The notes beneath the pieces are model-generated. The model did not search any database. It worked only from the letters and a program-made list of their open reading frames with translations, and was not told where the DNA came from. A program made the translations under genes and the position numbers. From Cordia subcordata (lineage: Eukaryota; Streptophyta; Magnoliopsida; Boraginales; Cordiaceae): a stretch of DNA of 64,000 nt. The number at the start of each line of letters is the position of its first letter. Position 1 is the first letter of the stretch. The stretch is from NCBI GenBank assembly GCA_028554755.1, contig JAPTOF010000001.1, positions 4,384,501-4,448,500 of the forward strand. Reading direction: 5' to 3'. Below are positions 33,947 to 47,098 of the stretch, in pieces.

Positions 33947-36909
33947 GATGAATGATATTATATGTGCTTAATTTTTGTTTTTGGTGGTCATAATGTGCCT
34001 AAATTTCGATTAGTTTGGGGATCTTCGTCTTTTAAACTGCAATCCATCCTTGACTCTGATTTCAATGGCATGGGGATTGGATAATTTGTAATTTCTGACT
34101 TTCCAAATGGAGCTCTGTCTATATTTAGAGTATGTTTCGTTTAGCTTTTGGACACTGAGGAGTACTTTATGCAAGGTCAAAGTTGAATTTAATTTGTTTG
34201 GCTTATTATTAAAAGAGTTTTTATATAAAAACTGTAACAAAAAAAAGTTAAAAACCCAGAAGCTTCAGATTAGAGCTTTTGAAAAGCTACTTTTATATAA
34301 TATCAAAAGTTGTTTTTTGGCTGGAAAAATTTTTGTTGCTAGGCATAGTAGCAAGTTATGTGATGATTGGAACCTAATTAGATTCCATACTTGGTTAGGT
34401 TTCAAGCAATGAATCTCTTGTAAATGGGTTTGATAGCAAAATGAAATGAATGCTTGCTTATTTAGCCAAAAAGAGATGCTGAATTGAATTTATTTCCTTT
34501 TTTCTGCATTTCATTTTGTTTTCTTTGTCTTTCTTTTTTTTTTTTTTTTTGGTGGTCTCACCCAACCGGGTTCGAGTTTATCTCCCAGTTGAATGTAGAA
34601 TCTATTCTTTAACGAAAAATTGTCTATTGGAAGAAAAAATTTTGCATATGCAACTGCTGTATGTTAAGGTGACTTGGTAAAGTAGTTTAATTTCTTCTCG
34701 ACCAAAAGGGTGGTTTCGTTCTACAGGGTTGCATTTGCATAGATAGTTGGTGTATAGTTTTAGATGCTACAACAGAGTCGTATAGTTTACAAAGTTGCAT
34801 ACAACGAGGATACGGAGTTTAGTTAAATAATGAGCCGAGCATGCTTTTGTCCACGCTGGGATTGATAACTAAACCAGCCTAAATTTTTGTCCAAAGTCAG
34901 TTGAATACAATAAGTGGGCAAATATGATTAAACTGAAACTGAACAAAACTCAAGTTTTCCTCGAGCTCTTCGATCTATTATTAAGCTATCATGAAGAGCC
35001 ACAAACTTATCAGTATTCTTATGTTTTACAGAAAAAAAAAAACGAAAATAAATAACACGGCAATAATTGTTAAGCCGTAGTGCCAACATCTGTAGTCTTT
35101 GGGGTAGCTAGAATGGGCCTCACTGTGTCCAAATTGGGCTTTGAGATACGGACTTCAAATGTCATCAAGCCCGATAAGATATGTTACCTTCTCCTCTTTT
35201 CCTTGTTTCGACGTTTATTGGCAGATCTTCTGCTCCACCAGATATATTTCAATCAATGTCACATTATCATGGGAAAGGATGCCTTCATAATTTTATACTG
35301 TTATAATTGTTTTTCAATTGTTGTGAACGAAAAAATTTTACGTTTATGTGAGATCGGTGTGTTCAATTAAAATAATGGCTTATAGACATGTTGACGTCCT
35401 GAAGTTAAACTACATAAGTTTACAACAGAAATTGATTGCTTCGTTTTCGAAAACTGCTTTTTTACATGTTTGCTAATTAGGGGTATGGCGAAGCATGCAC
35501 CTAGTATATGAGCAATTCTATCTTTCTTCCCTAGCTATTCATCTACTTGTGAAAGTGTTACAATGTGGTCTTTGTAGTGAATGCTATTTGGGTTCCCTAC
35601 GTATGATCGTGTGAAAATATCTATACCAATTCATTCTAAGGCGGATTTGGAATTTCATTCTAGTGAAAAATATACCACTAATATTTATTTAGAGAGAATT
35701 TTCTTACTAAAAATATTCGTATTTCACATGTCCTATATATAGTGGATTCGTCTTAGACCTATTGGCTTGGTCTTAGATTCCGAATTGCTAGCTTGTATGC
35801 TGCACAGACTGGCATGGTTAGAACCTCCTTGTTTCATACAAACCTCACTTGACGGTTTAAAAATTGAATAACAAGTTGATTTTTATTATATGATGTTCAT
35901 TATGGATGACAATGGAGGTAGGTAGAGACTGAATTCACATACGTCTACCCGACACTTGATAAAAAAGAACCTGTCTCTATCCCCTCTCCCCCCAAGCTCC
36001 TATCGATTTAAACAATTGTCACCATCCTTGCGTCTATCTCATAGAAAGCCTCGCCCCACCCGCCCCGCTCCGCCCCTTTGGAGTACATGTTCCAAAGTTG
36101 TTGTTGTTTTTTTTTTTTTTAAATTGAAATTCTAAAAAAGAAATGCTAAAATCTCCTCTTAAAAATGAAAGGAAATGAAATCTTCGGAAAAAAAAAAAGA
36201 AAAAAAATTAGAAATAATACAATCTCCTACCCAAAAAATAAAATAAAATAAAATATTGAAAAGAAAGAAATCAAGATGGAGAAATCCGAAAAATACTAAA
36301 ATCTCCTATAAGAAACAAGAAAGAGAAAATGATTTTTTTTTAAAAAAAAAAAATGGCTAGATCTACAATATCCATAATCCCAAAACACTAAAATCTTCTT
36401 AAAATACATACCAAAATCTCAAAAAAAAAATCCAAAAATTTAAACAAATTGAAAAAGATGTAAAATATGGGGGAAGGGATGGTTGCTATAGGTGGGGTTG
36501 GGGTGGTCGCGAGGGATAGGGGACAGGTGAAGGAGGGTGAAGAGTAAGGGGGTTGGGTTGCGGTAAAGGTGAAAGGAGTGGGGATGGGGGCGGCAGTTGG
36601 TCACAAAAGTATACATTACATACGTATTATGTATGTATATGTATATAAACTTTACGTATTTGATTAATTAATTAATTAAAAAGGGCTCTAATTCACGAGG
36701 TGGTGTTGATAAACACAACTTTGTGTCGCCCGGGTATTGGGGAAGCGAAAAAAACCCCACCCTAACCCCTGTGGTACCCTACAAGATAGGGAGACACGGA
36801 GCTCCATTGCTAACTCAAGATCGTTTATATATTCTATTGATTCTGAGAGTTTCTACTCTTTTCTTGTTTACATATACCATTAAGCGAGTGAGAAATGTGT
36901 GTGTGTGCG

Positions 36910-36948
<39 letters not shown>

Positions 36949-36961
36949 TTTAATGTTTTCT
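33829..36961. other. Intergenic region after the SAUR gene
   Basis: It holds (CA)n(TA)n at 33913-33945 and an imperfect inverted repeat of GGATGACAATGG type at about 35903-35920 and 36009-36030, perhaps an old hAT-like fragment. A-rich and G-rich patches fill 36100-36600, and (TA)n lies at 36912-36943. No gene is supported. Confidence 0.5.
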
Positions 36962-37189
36962 AAATCAGAAAAATGTACATATTAAAATATCATTAAGCAG
37001 GTAATCCTTATATTCATTTTCATTGTCTCTCGGAAACTTAGTAGTGCTTAACTATCCTTTCAGCTTCTAGATATTCTATTATTCTGTCTAAAAACTAAAT
37101 TAAACTTTATGCATGCATGGCCTCAAGTAATCACTAGAAAAGATTATAATTAAGAATATTCCTTAAGTAATGGGGCTTTAAGGAATCTA

Positions 37190-37480
37190 ATGCTTTTTAA
37201 TAGGGTTGTATTTAAGTGGGATAAGGATCTGATTATACACAAATTTAATTATCTAAATTGGCCAATGCTTAATTCCACAACCATGTATTCCCGAGTGGAG
37301 AATAAAGCAAGTTCTAGATTTCTTCTTTATAAGTCCTTTGAATATGAAAATTTTGCTAGTACGGAGACTACTATCAGATTATTATACACATTAGTTGTAG
37401 AGAAGGATCCAGAGACATACTTTCAATTACGTTTACATGATCTTACAACTAGTGCTCTCGCACTAGGCATCTGTAATTAG
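37190..37480 (+). pseudogene. Unidentified 96-codon frame, probably part of a decaying gene
   Basis: An ATG-initiated frame of 96 codons with mixed, non-repetitive amino-acid content, unusual among the low-complexity frames nearby. The same frame continues for about 340 bp after the stop with stops roughly every 10-35 codons and protein-like composition. It is also open for 11 codons before the ATG. This could be a relic of a mobile or viral-type gene, a plant pseudogene, or chance. I recognise no family. Confidence 0.3.
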
Positions 37481-37827
37481 TGGCTAATGGCGTGATCATT
37501 CTACGCATGTATTCACTTTCTGGAGATTAATGAAATTCTTGCTCACTTAATTAGAGTTAGCATAAAAGAATTAACATAACTCGGCCTTAAATTGAGCAAG
37601 TTAATATTCGGGAATAAAAGAAAAGAGGGGGAAAATGACGAATTCTTCTTAGCTCATTAATTATTTGAATATCGAATCCAAGATACTCAAATTGAGGGAT
37701 CATAGAAGTATTTTCCCAGAGGTTTAGCTAATAAGAAGGTAAATCAACCTTCCTTCTACTAAATAATGTGATATGCAGTTGAAGATTAATGGTCATTTGG
37801 TGATCAGGAGTGTTATATACCTCCAAA

Positions 37828-37872
<45 letters not shown>

Positions 37873-38660
37873 TTTCGTGTACGTATGTGGAAGTTTTTTA
37901 TAATTATGAAAATGTTTTCATTATGTTCTACCTAAACATTTTTTTTTAAGTCCAGAACAGTATCTGATGTGCTACTTCTATTAAGAAAAAAATGAGTGTT
38001 TGATATAATAATTATAGCTCTATGTCATTAATCCACAAAGCTTGGGAAAGCATTAGAACTAATTAAAATTTATACATACTGCATAGGTTATCCACATGCA
38101 TATCAAGAAGAGAACTAACAAAACAAATGCATATAAACAAGTTTCCAACTGTAATTTAGCTAATGGAAAAGTCCTGGAAACTAATTAGAGTAAGCACTAT
38201 TTTCTATCAGCTCGGAAGAGTTGTGGACAATTTATAAAATGAGTATAGTTATATATTACCCGTTAACTCCATCACTTTTTTTTATCATACATATGAAAAT
38301 TTTAATATTTAATATACTAATTTTTATTATATAAAAGAGGAGCAAAGATGAAGTGGTTGACTTAGAACACTGACAATCAGAAGAACTCACGAAAAGAAAG
38401 TGAAACAGGGACTCCATCATTGCCATCATCATCAATCATCTCAAGGTAACAAGGAAAAATGACATTTCTGCAAGTATATGTTCAGGCCATGTATGGTTCA
38501 AAAGAATCATGATGGACCCTAAGAGAATTAGGTCAACACTTACTCTTATGTGAGGAGGAGGAGTTGCAGTTGAGTAGACAACTATGAAATCAGCTTTTCA
38601 ACCGAACCTGCTAGGGCTGCTGTTTGGCTGAGGAAGACATCCACCGAGGACTCCAACTAA
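37481..38660. other. Intergenic region
   Basis: Contains (AT)n at 37833-37868 and otherwise AT-rich single-copy-like sequence. A somewhat less AT-rich block at 38380-38640 has no convincing exon. The region 38791-39600 is the AHL23 3' side, again without a gene. Confidence 0.5.
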
Positions 38661-38787
38661 GAGGGTGTTTGGCTTTGTTTATTTGGTATTTAGTGCTTAT
38701 AAATATTCAAATAATAAAAAATATGTGTTTTAGTATTTTTTTCTAAGTACTTATAAGCACCTAAAATGAGCAAAACCAAACACCCTC
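38661..38787. mobile_element. Tourist-like MITE, 127 bp, TSD TAA (copy 2)
   Basis: Ends GAGGGTGTTTGGCTTTG and inverse, flanked by TAA (38658-38660 and 38788-38790). Same family as 9943-10076. Confidence 0.85.
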
Positions 38788-39647
38788 TAAGATAGGTCAC
38801 TGACTTCAAAAGAAACATTATGACTATATGTTCACAAGATTTAAACTAAACAAACAAATTACTTGATGTATCGAGAAATAAAAAAATTTTCTTACATGTA
38901 TTTATAGTATTAGGATCTGCAACTTTACCATTGACAACTTGCAATGCTAGCTTTCAGCATGGTTTTCCGTAAAATGAAAGTTGGGATCAAATTTCCAAGA
39001 AAGGAGTTTAGGGGATTCAGCTCAAACATTAATGCAACTTAAGAAGGTGAAACTCCAAGAGCACAAATTCATCCAGCAAGAAACTAAACCTTCTGAGAGA
39101 ACCCTTGTTGCCCCTTAATTAGCCATTTTTATATTCTCGTACTGCATATATATAAAATATGTATGTATTTATTATTTCTTGAAAGCAATGAAGGAAAATA
39201 TAGGTCTATTATTGCAAGCACATGTAATTTACTGTGCAATAATTTTTATATATCGCGTGTGTATTAAAAGAAAAGCAATTGTAAAAAGGAGACAAGAGTT
39301 TATAAATTAGTCCAACTAGCACAAGAAGGTGGATAATATATATAGTTTCCAAAACAAAGAAATACAAAATGGATTTATCACATTATTTCCTTATAAATTA
39401 GAAGTTCTCCTCATGAGGAAGAGTGAGTAGTTATTTGTTGATACAAAAACATTCAAAAGAAAGAAGAAGAGAGCGAAGAAACGAAGTAGGGGAAATCATG
39501 CCAATTGAAACATTACACTGATTTGCTCACCTTTATGATGATTCAAAAATCTATCTCTCAACCGATCCATTCGGCTTCACTGACCCTAATTTGTTATGAA
39601 TGCAGCACTAGAAAATAGCCCCATCAGGCTTCTTTAGAATGGAATCA

Positions 39648-40502
39648 TCAAAATGGAGGGCGTGCAGCTAAATTTGCAGACGACCACCCATCAACTGGTA
39701 ATTGAGGCGGCATATTGAGCGGCAAATTGAAGAAGGGAAGCCCTGATGATGGATCAGGGAAAGGGTTGCTGTTAACCGCTCCGCCAGTGCCACCACCACC
39801 GGAGGCTTGTGACACAGGAGGCTGAATCTGGAGGGCCTCAGCTTCTTCATCTAAAGGCAATCTCTCATAAGCAACATTTGTGAAAGACGATGCTATCACT
39901 ACAACAGGTCCGGCAGCTATCAGCTCCCCCACCACGCTGCCTCCGACCACCTGGCCTTGTCCGCCGGCCAAGAATATCGTCAAGCTTGTGGCACCAGGTG
40001 GTGCTGGTGGTGGCAGAAACGAACCTGACAATGACAAAATCTCAAATCTTCCATGCAGAGTGACCACGGCACCAACAGCAGCCGGTTGTCTTAGGGTCAC
40101 ATTCGTCACCGTGCCGGTTCCGCTCAGTATGCAGATCCCACGTTGCCGGCGTCTCGCGTAAGTAGCAATACAATCGAACACATCGCATCCATTGCTCACC
40201 TCCAAGATATGTGCTCTTAGGGTATTTGCACTTTCTTTAGTAATAATCACTGGTGGTTTCGGCTTGTTTTTCGATCCGGCAGGGCGGCCTCGAGGCCTGC
40301 GAGCGACGATATCTCCTGCGCCGGAGTTGTTTCCAGCGAGGTCAACCCCTTGATCGGTGTTCTCATTGGGGTTTTCACCTGAAAATTGGTTCCTATTGGC
40401 TTCTTCTTGATCAGCTTCAGCTTGTCTTTGTAAGTGCAAGTCCGTACGGTGCAGCTGAGGGACGTAATGAGAAGCCGTAGTGCCTAAATCTAATCCAGCC
40501 AT
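39648..40502 (-). CDS. AHL23: AT-hook motif nuclear-localized protein, type I, AHL23-like, intronless
   Basis: An uninterrupted reading frame of 284 residues on the minus strand. The start [22 protein letters not shown] is characteristic of AHL23 in Arabidopsis. A single AT-hook, [17 protein letters not shown], lies at residues 68-84. The PPC/DUF296 domain spans about 85-212 and includes [20 protein letters not shown] and [20 protein letters not shown], with [10 protein letters not shown] after it. A Gly/Pro-rich tail ends LPVDGW and RPPF. One type I AT-hook, type A PPC and no intron define the type I clade, which represses hypocotyl growth and controls development in Arabidopsis. The frame stays open 34 codons upstream, but without an ATG, so the start at 40502 is firm. 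The leader is about 350 nt and A/T-rich. Confidence 0.96.
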   Translation of the reverse strand: MAGLDLGTTASHYVPQLHRTDLHLQRQAEADQEEANRNQFSGENPNENTDQGVDLAGNNSGAGDIVARRPRGRPAGSKNKPKPPVIITKESANTLRAHILEVSNGCDVFDCIATYARRRQRGICILSGTGTVTNVTLRQPAAVGAVVTLHGRFEILSLSGSFLPPPAPPGATSLTIFLAGGQGQVVGGSVVGELIAAGPVVVIASSFTNVAYERLPLDEEAEALQIQPPVSQASGGGGTGGAVNSNPFPDPSSGLPFFNLPLNMPPQLPVDGWSSANLAARPPF

Positions 40503-40873
40503 GTCAACAACATAAAAAGAAAAGAAAAAAAATAAAATGAAATAAAATAAACACGAAACACAAGCAACAAAGAACAAGAAAAATTGTAAAAAAAAAAAAA
40601 TCAAAGCAAGAAATATAAAACTGTTATCTTGGTTTTGTTTATTTTAAGTGGGAAGGAATAGGTAAAGAGAAAGCAATAAAAATAGAAAGAAAAAAAAAAA
40701 AAACAAAAGAAAGGGATCAGAGCTCCGAAAATTGAACCCTAGATTTTCGGTAGAGATTAGAAAACAAACGATGAGGACATTGAGTACAGAGAAAGGGAAA
40801 AGGGTGGAAGGAGGGGAGAGTGAGTAAGGGGTGGACAAAGACTCACACGCACTCATTTCTCTCACCCTAAAAG

Positions 40874-40883
40874 TATAAATATA
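40874..40883 (-). promoter_or_regulatory. TATA box of the AHL23-like gene
   Basis: On the minus strand the sequence reads TATATTTATA, about 370 bp before the start codon. It would place transcription start near 40850. The leader between contains the pyrimidine-rich tracts common in plant 5' UTRs. Confidence 0.5.
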
Positions 40884-41120
40884 GGCTTAAAAAATTGTAG
40901 GATTGAAAAATATTTGTTTATTATATATATATATATATATATATATGATTCGTAATTAATAATTCATTTTGTTTTCTTAAAGAAAGGGCTGGTGTTAGTA
41001 CAATCTATGTTCCTTGTGCGCGTTGGAGAGATTGAAGTTTGACAGTGGAGTGTATTCGAGGACAATTAGATCCTTGTAGTAAAAGATTCTAGAGAAAAAC
41101 CCTGTTATAGTCGTAGATAA

Positions 41121-41952
41121 AGGCATTGTTCAGTATTAGTGTTTTAACTAGTGTTTAATGTTTTGACTTAGTCAAATCATTATCTCCTCTTATTTTTGTT
41201 GTACTGTAAAGTAGTATTTTTGATTGAAATAATATTTTAGGTAATGAATAGTATTTTATTTTTTATTTTGGTAATTTTACCCTCTCTTTATTATTTTTTG
41301 GCAATTCTACCTACTATACAATCTCTTTCTACATTTTTATATTTTCTTTCATAAGTATAAATCTAAAATAGCATAAAAGCAATTTCAAATACCATCTATA
41401 TCAAAATATACTAAAAAAGTGCAAGTCTTATTCATCCATTTATTATTTTTCTTGACAAAATAAATTTTTGATCAATTAAAAAATATTTCTACAATAATAA
41501 CATTTTTGTAATATTAATAAAAATAATTTATCAAAATTAATTTTATTATACTTTAATAATCAAATGTTATTACAAGAAACATATATCTAATTATGAAATA
41601 AATTATCTCATTTCAATAATAGTAATAATAATTATATTTATCATAACATAATAACATAATACCAATGTCTTTTTATGTCATTTTCCATTTATCAACTAAT
41701 CAAACAACTAATTTTATCAAACACATATTATTTAATTAGCTAACCAAACAGTTATCCACTAACAGCTAAAATATATTTTATATTTATCAACTAATCAAAT
41801 AGTTAATTTTATCGAACACATATTATTCAATCAACTAACCAAACAGCTATCCACTAACAGCTAAAATACAATAGCTATCAGCTATTCAAATCACTATCTA
41901 CTACTTAAACATATATCAGCTCCTCTAATAGCTAATTTTGCTGAATAGGCCC
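41121..41952 (-). mobile_element. TIR element family A, copy 3, about 832 bp
   Basis: The ends (GGCATTGTTCAGTATTA on the left; inverse of right end GGGCCTATTCAGCAAAATTA) resemble those of copies 1 and 2, as do the subterminal AGCTAAAATA words and the AATGTCTTTTTATGTCATTTT block. The internal unit at 41687-41781 is repeated at 41782-41868. Target duplication not clear. It lies upstream of the AHL23-like gene. Confidence 0.7.
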
Positions 41953-42313
41953 GAAGTGATCAATAGCATCCATCATATAGAAAATCAAATCTTTATAGTT
42001 TCAACTATGAATAATTTGGATGGAATTATGTTTTTGTAATCCAAGGAAAATCAAATTACAAGAGCATTAAATATTATTTGATCCTTAGATAATTTGAATT
42101 ATGTATTGGATTGTGATGCTAAAATTAAAAATTTATGTAGTTGTAATTAAGTTGGATCTAATTTAGTAATACTAGAATGATTGTCTAGTTACATGATAGA
42201 CAAAAAAAAGTTCCTAATTTTGGAGCATGTTAGCTAATTAAGCCCTAATTATACGGGACAATTTCTTCCATGAGAGCTTACTCAAATATATGTAGTTCTT
42301 AAGATAGATGGAG

Positions 42314-42424
42314 ATCAGATGGCTTATTGATCAGGCTTCTTCAATTTTAAATCAGATGGCTTATTGATCAGGTTTCTTCAATTTTAAATCAGATGGCTTA
42401 TTGATCAGGCTTCTTCAATTTTAA
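42314..42424. repeat. Three tandem 37-bp repeats
   Basis: ATCAGATGGCTTATTGATCA plus GGCTTCTTCAATTTTAA occurs three times in exact tandem with one C/T difference in the middle copy. It is a recent minisatellite. Confidence 0.95.
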
Positions 42425-43679
42425 CGCTGAATTAAGCTAAACCTATTAGGGAAAGGTTGCCTATAAAATTGATCATGAATCTTTCCTTCATTTGGTGAAT
42501 TCCATCTAAATTCAGTTAAGGTGTTCAAAAAGTTAAAAAGAAATTATGCAAACAAAAAGTCATGAAAAGAAAAGACAAGTGATTTTTTCTTTTTCCTCCT
42601 GTTTTGCCACAATGCTCAGTTAAATAAATATATGATATCGTATCAAATCCTATCTATTGATGCAAAACAGGAAAAGACAACAAAAAAACAAAAACAAAAA
42701 TGAGACCTTGTTGGCAAACAAGAGTCTAGCTGCCAGGTAAAGAACAAAAAAATAAAGTAAAATAAATTTTGTAATATATTAAAAAGAAATAAAAACTATT
42801 TTTGCATTCAAACTGGAAAACATAGAATTTTTAATGTTTACTGACCAAAGAACAAGAGAAAGAAAAATAGAGGATTATAGGCGCGTGAGAGTGTGAATCT
42901 CAAATCTTAACAAATTGTATTTTAATATATATACATATATATACAGACATATATATATATATTTGTATATATCTTTATTTAATCTAAGAAAACGAAACCT
43001 GATTGTTGTTTGTTTGTTTGTTTGTGCAGGATTCAAAATGCTGAGTTTGTAATTCATAGGTTGTTGAGCTGGAGTGTCTGGTGGTGGTTACGATGACTAA
43101 TCATGGTTAAGTAGGGCTACGTTGACCAGGTTTAGTATGCTACGTGAGGAGGGGGTGTGAAATGCGACAATTTTTAATATTATAAAAAACAACCAATAAT
43201 GCACAGGATTGGACAAAGCCGCGATGTTGTTGTAGGGGGTGGGTCCCACTAGCGTCCTCTCTCCCCCACCCTGGACGGCCCTCTTCTTCCCTTAATTAGC
43301 CCATTCTTGATTGTTGACTGGCTTTGGCTTCGTTATCATTACTGACCTCATTACTATTATCTTTTTGATTTCTTGATTTTGGTCTCTTTTGGTAGTGGGT
43401 GGTTTTTTTTTTTTTTTTTTCGTTTTTTGTTTTGAGGAGGGGGAAGTTGTTTTGTTTTGGGGGGTGGGTTCGGATCAAACAAGAGATGAGTGAATGAGTT
43501 TTACGTTAAAATTATATAACTGATTTTACATAGTAGAATAAGTGAAAATTTTTGTTTTAGACATTAATGATCAACTATGTTTAATTAGAAAGGAAAAAGA
43601 AATAAAAATGGGTTCAATCTATATCAAAGAACCAATCAATGCATTTCATGTCAATTAGAATAAGACACGTTATATTTCT

Positions 43680-43713
<34 letters not shown>

Positions 43714-45069
43714 AAATTAATTCAGAATACAATTGACGTAAGCGCCATATTATAATATGGTTTGGAAGCTGAAATACATGGATATTTTTAAATAACTTTT
43801 CCTGAGTTGTGTCTATGTTTTATAGTTCAACAGTATTACATGATAATCTTTCTCAGACATGCGTGAGTGATATTAATATAACTACTAAATAATGTATTAT
43901 ACAAAGAAATCCATCTTCACTTTTTCTTTTTCTTTTTTTCTTTTTTGAAGGTAATTAGATCATCTTTGCGCTATTTGTTGAGTAATTAATGGGATGGGTT
44001 TAGTTGAACAAGATAGGATTCGTCAGCAGGGAACTGCGTAAATATGCATTCACATGCAAGTCTTGATGTAGATGTGATTATCTGATCAACTGCTTTTATA
44101 GATTAATTCAAAAAGGTCTTCTCATTGATCTTGACAAGTTAATCCATCACTTTTTATTTTGACAAGTTTCCTTGAACAATAACGAAGAGACTTAACTTTA
44201 TCTAGAGTACTTATAATACTTGTTTTTATCAATTGCATGCCACTTGACTAAAAGCATCTGGAAGCAAATTTTGTTCTACTATGACTTCAAAGCAAACTTC
44301 TCTTTCAAGCTCAAGTTAGATGCGGACACTTTCAGCCCACAAATCACAAATTAAGCACTAGTAATATAACATATATATATATATATATATATTTAGTTTT
44401 GGTAGTTAGAACAAGTAGTAAGCAAGCTAATTAGGTTAATTAACAAACTAACAAAAAATTGGCATAAATGCAACATCCTTCCACCTCCTCTTTTAACTGA
44501 TATATGGTGGACTTCGAGTTTGCTCCAAATGATACATTTAACCTTGAACAACCTTAATAACAAAGTAGATTCACAAATAATAGACGGAAACAGGAAAAAG
44601 AAATGCTCCTCGCTAAAAAAAATAAAAAAGGAAAAAGATATGCAACAACGTTTTAAAAGATTCTTCATTCTCTTTTCCTCTTCTTTCTTTTACCAAAAGG
44701 ACATTCAAAATCATCGATCAATCCTATAAACAAGTTTCAAGAATTTACTTTATTTTGTTATATATCGAAGAACGCTTCTTCTAGAAAGATTTTACCTCGC
44801 ACTAGAAAGTACTAAAGCCGGATAAACATGCAAGTTCAGAAGAAAAAAAATATGATCCCATGTATATAATTGATTAACTTCCTCATTTAATCTAACTAGA
44901 GAGAAGTAACGCAGTTATGATGCCCCATCCCTGAGGACCTTCTCACTTCATTGTCTATCTCTCTGCCCAACATGTTTGCCCTTAAAATATTATTCTATAA
45001 AAAAAAATGAGAAAGACTGACTTAGCCAAGAATAACATAGATAAGACTACAGAAAAATCAGCCTTCCTC
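42425..45069. other. Intergenic region
   Basis: AT-rich, with (TTTG)n near 43007-43025 and (AT)n at 43685-43710 and 44371-44391. A GC-richer stretch at 43100-43290 looks promoter-like but has no gene beside it that I can support. Confidence 0.45.
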
Positions 45070-45951
45070 TAGGGGTGGAAATCGGATCGGATTTTCAGAT
45101 AATCGGGTTTTTGGGTTCAGGTTTTTTGGATTTGGATTTTTTGGATACTGGGTTTTTCGGGTTCGAATGTTTAGATATCTGACATTTCTATTAAGCTAAA
45201 AAATACAAAATTATTTATTTATTTATTTATTTTTGCGCTAAGTTAGCAAATACATTAATTGATGGTCAAACTAATTACATCCATGTACACAAATAGTAAA
45301 TAACACCATTCTCAAAACTAAGTATCGACTCCAATAAATAAGAGATGTCAGGTATATAATAAACTAAGTATTGGACACAATAAAAGAAAAGAAATTGTTC
45401 AAAATGATGATAGACAAATCAACTCTTTTTAAAATATAAAGACATTTCCATCATAACTACGACCCAAACAAAAAGGAAAAATTAATAAATATTAACTATA
45501 CAAATATATTTCCACATTTATCTAAGTTAAACATAACAAATATTTATGCTAAGTAAATGTTACATTTTATTAATTCTAATTATATTACTCAATTCAGTTG
45601 TCCAATTTATTTACAAAAAACTTAATTATATTATTTAACTTCTCATTATTTTTGTAGAATACCTTTTTTTCTCTATTTTTAATTGTATATTTCAATATTA
45701 ATGCATTATATAAAATGTGTGTTCATATATGTGTTATATCATAATATTATGATGAATGATTTATTATGGAGTGGTGTATACTTTTCGGGTTTTTTGGATT
45801 GGATTTGGGTAGGAAAAAACTACTTGATTTACTACCCGATATCCGGTAATTTTATTAGATGTCAGATTCGGATATATTTTTGTACTTTTTTCATTCAATC
45901 GAATTTGGATTCGAGTTCGAATTCGGATACCTAATCCGAGTTTCCACCCCT
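45070..45951. mobile_element. TIR element, about 882 bp, ends TAGGGGTGGAAA
   Basis: The left end TAGGGGTGGAAATCGGAT and inverse of the right end TAGGGGTGGAAACTCGGAT are near identical. Subterminal DNA on both sides is rich in GGTTTTTGG and TTCGGAT words. AT-rich interior, no transposase. The end sequence and size fit a non-autonomous hAT-like element; an 8-bp duplication is not evident. Confidence 0.7.
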
Positions 45952-46132
45952 ATTCCTTACGGTTACACCATTTGACAAATTCCACCAATACGATAACATG
46001 TTAGCATACACAATAGGAGAGATGAGTACTTGCTAAGCTGGCAATTTCTCTTCTATTTTATGCTGTCACGATCATATTTACAATTACGGCTCCTTAATTG
46101 CCATTATCAAATGCTATGTATACCAACAGAAT

Positions 46133-46167
<35 letters not shown>

Positions 46168-47064
46168 GTATGTATATGTATATGACGGCTTAGCTCCTGA
46201 AAGAACCTATTAAATGGAAGGTGACCTATGTAGAGCAACTAAGCGTCTGAAAGAAATGGTCCAATATAATTAATAAGAACTCAAATTTTAGAAAACATTT
46301 ACTAATATGTTCTTTTTTTTTTAATATCTCATATATAATTTATGTTCACAATTTATTTTCTCTCTCTTTGGAAAAAAAAAAAAGCGTGTTAGTTTTGTCT
46401 AGCAACAACGCAAAAGTAGTGTCGATGACTAAAGTATCAAGTAAAATTGATTAATTTTAAAGGTGTCAAATTTATATATATGAGCTTTTAAATGAAGTTG
46501 AGACGTTCGACACTTGTTATTAATAGTTGCAGTTTCAACCAAATCGATCCTATTCACTATATACGAATGAGTTGTTGTATAACTATCGTCATGAGAGAAA
46601 GTATAAATGTACAAGAGATTTTTTTGGTCTAGATACATGGGTGTGATGTCGTATGGTCGGATATTAGTTTAGATTGGTTGAAATATTTTTTATATGTAAA
46701 AAAAAACATGACCTGTAATGAATTAAGTTAATCGCCTGCCAAAGCAGAAAAGAGGTCAGGTTTTAAGGGTCAATGAAGGGTGGAGGGCGGAAGAAAAATC
46801 AAGAGGCAGTGAAAGAAGGAAAGTGTTTGTAAACAAAGGCGGTGGTCATGAGAAACCAAGAAGATTTTCAAACTGGGAAAAACTAAGAAGATATTGGGAC
46901 ACGAATCAAAAATGTCAACTCGGAGCTGAAAAACCACGCAACCACAACGTACGTACGTACGTAAGTAGTGTAGGTTTGAAATTTGAAGACTAACTTGTCC
47001 GCTGCTGTAATCGGTATCCATTTGTTTTCATTGCCACAAGGGACACAAAACACAAAAACACATA

Positions 47065-47098
<34 letters not shown>

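Noticed and set aside
40503..40604. Hydrophobic 34-residue N-terminal extension in frame with the AHL23-like protein
   Set aside because: The extension has no ATG (it would start at TTG) and is a T-rich leader. The conserved family start MAGLDLGT lies at 40502.
42314..42424. CRISPR-like regular repeats
   Set aside because: Plant nuclear DNA and direct tandem units without spacers: a minisatellite.
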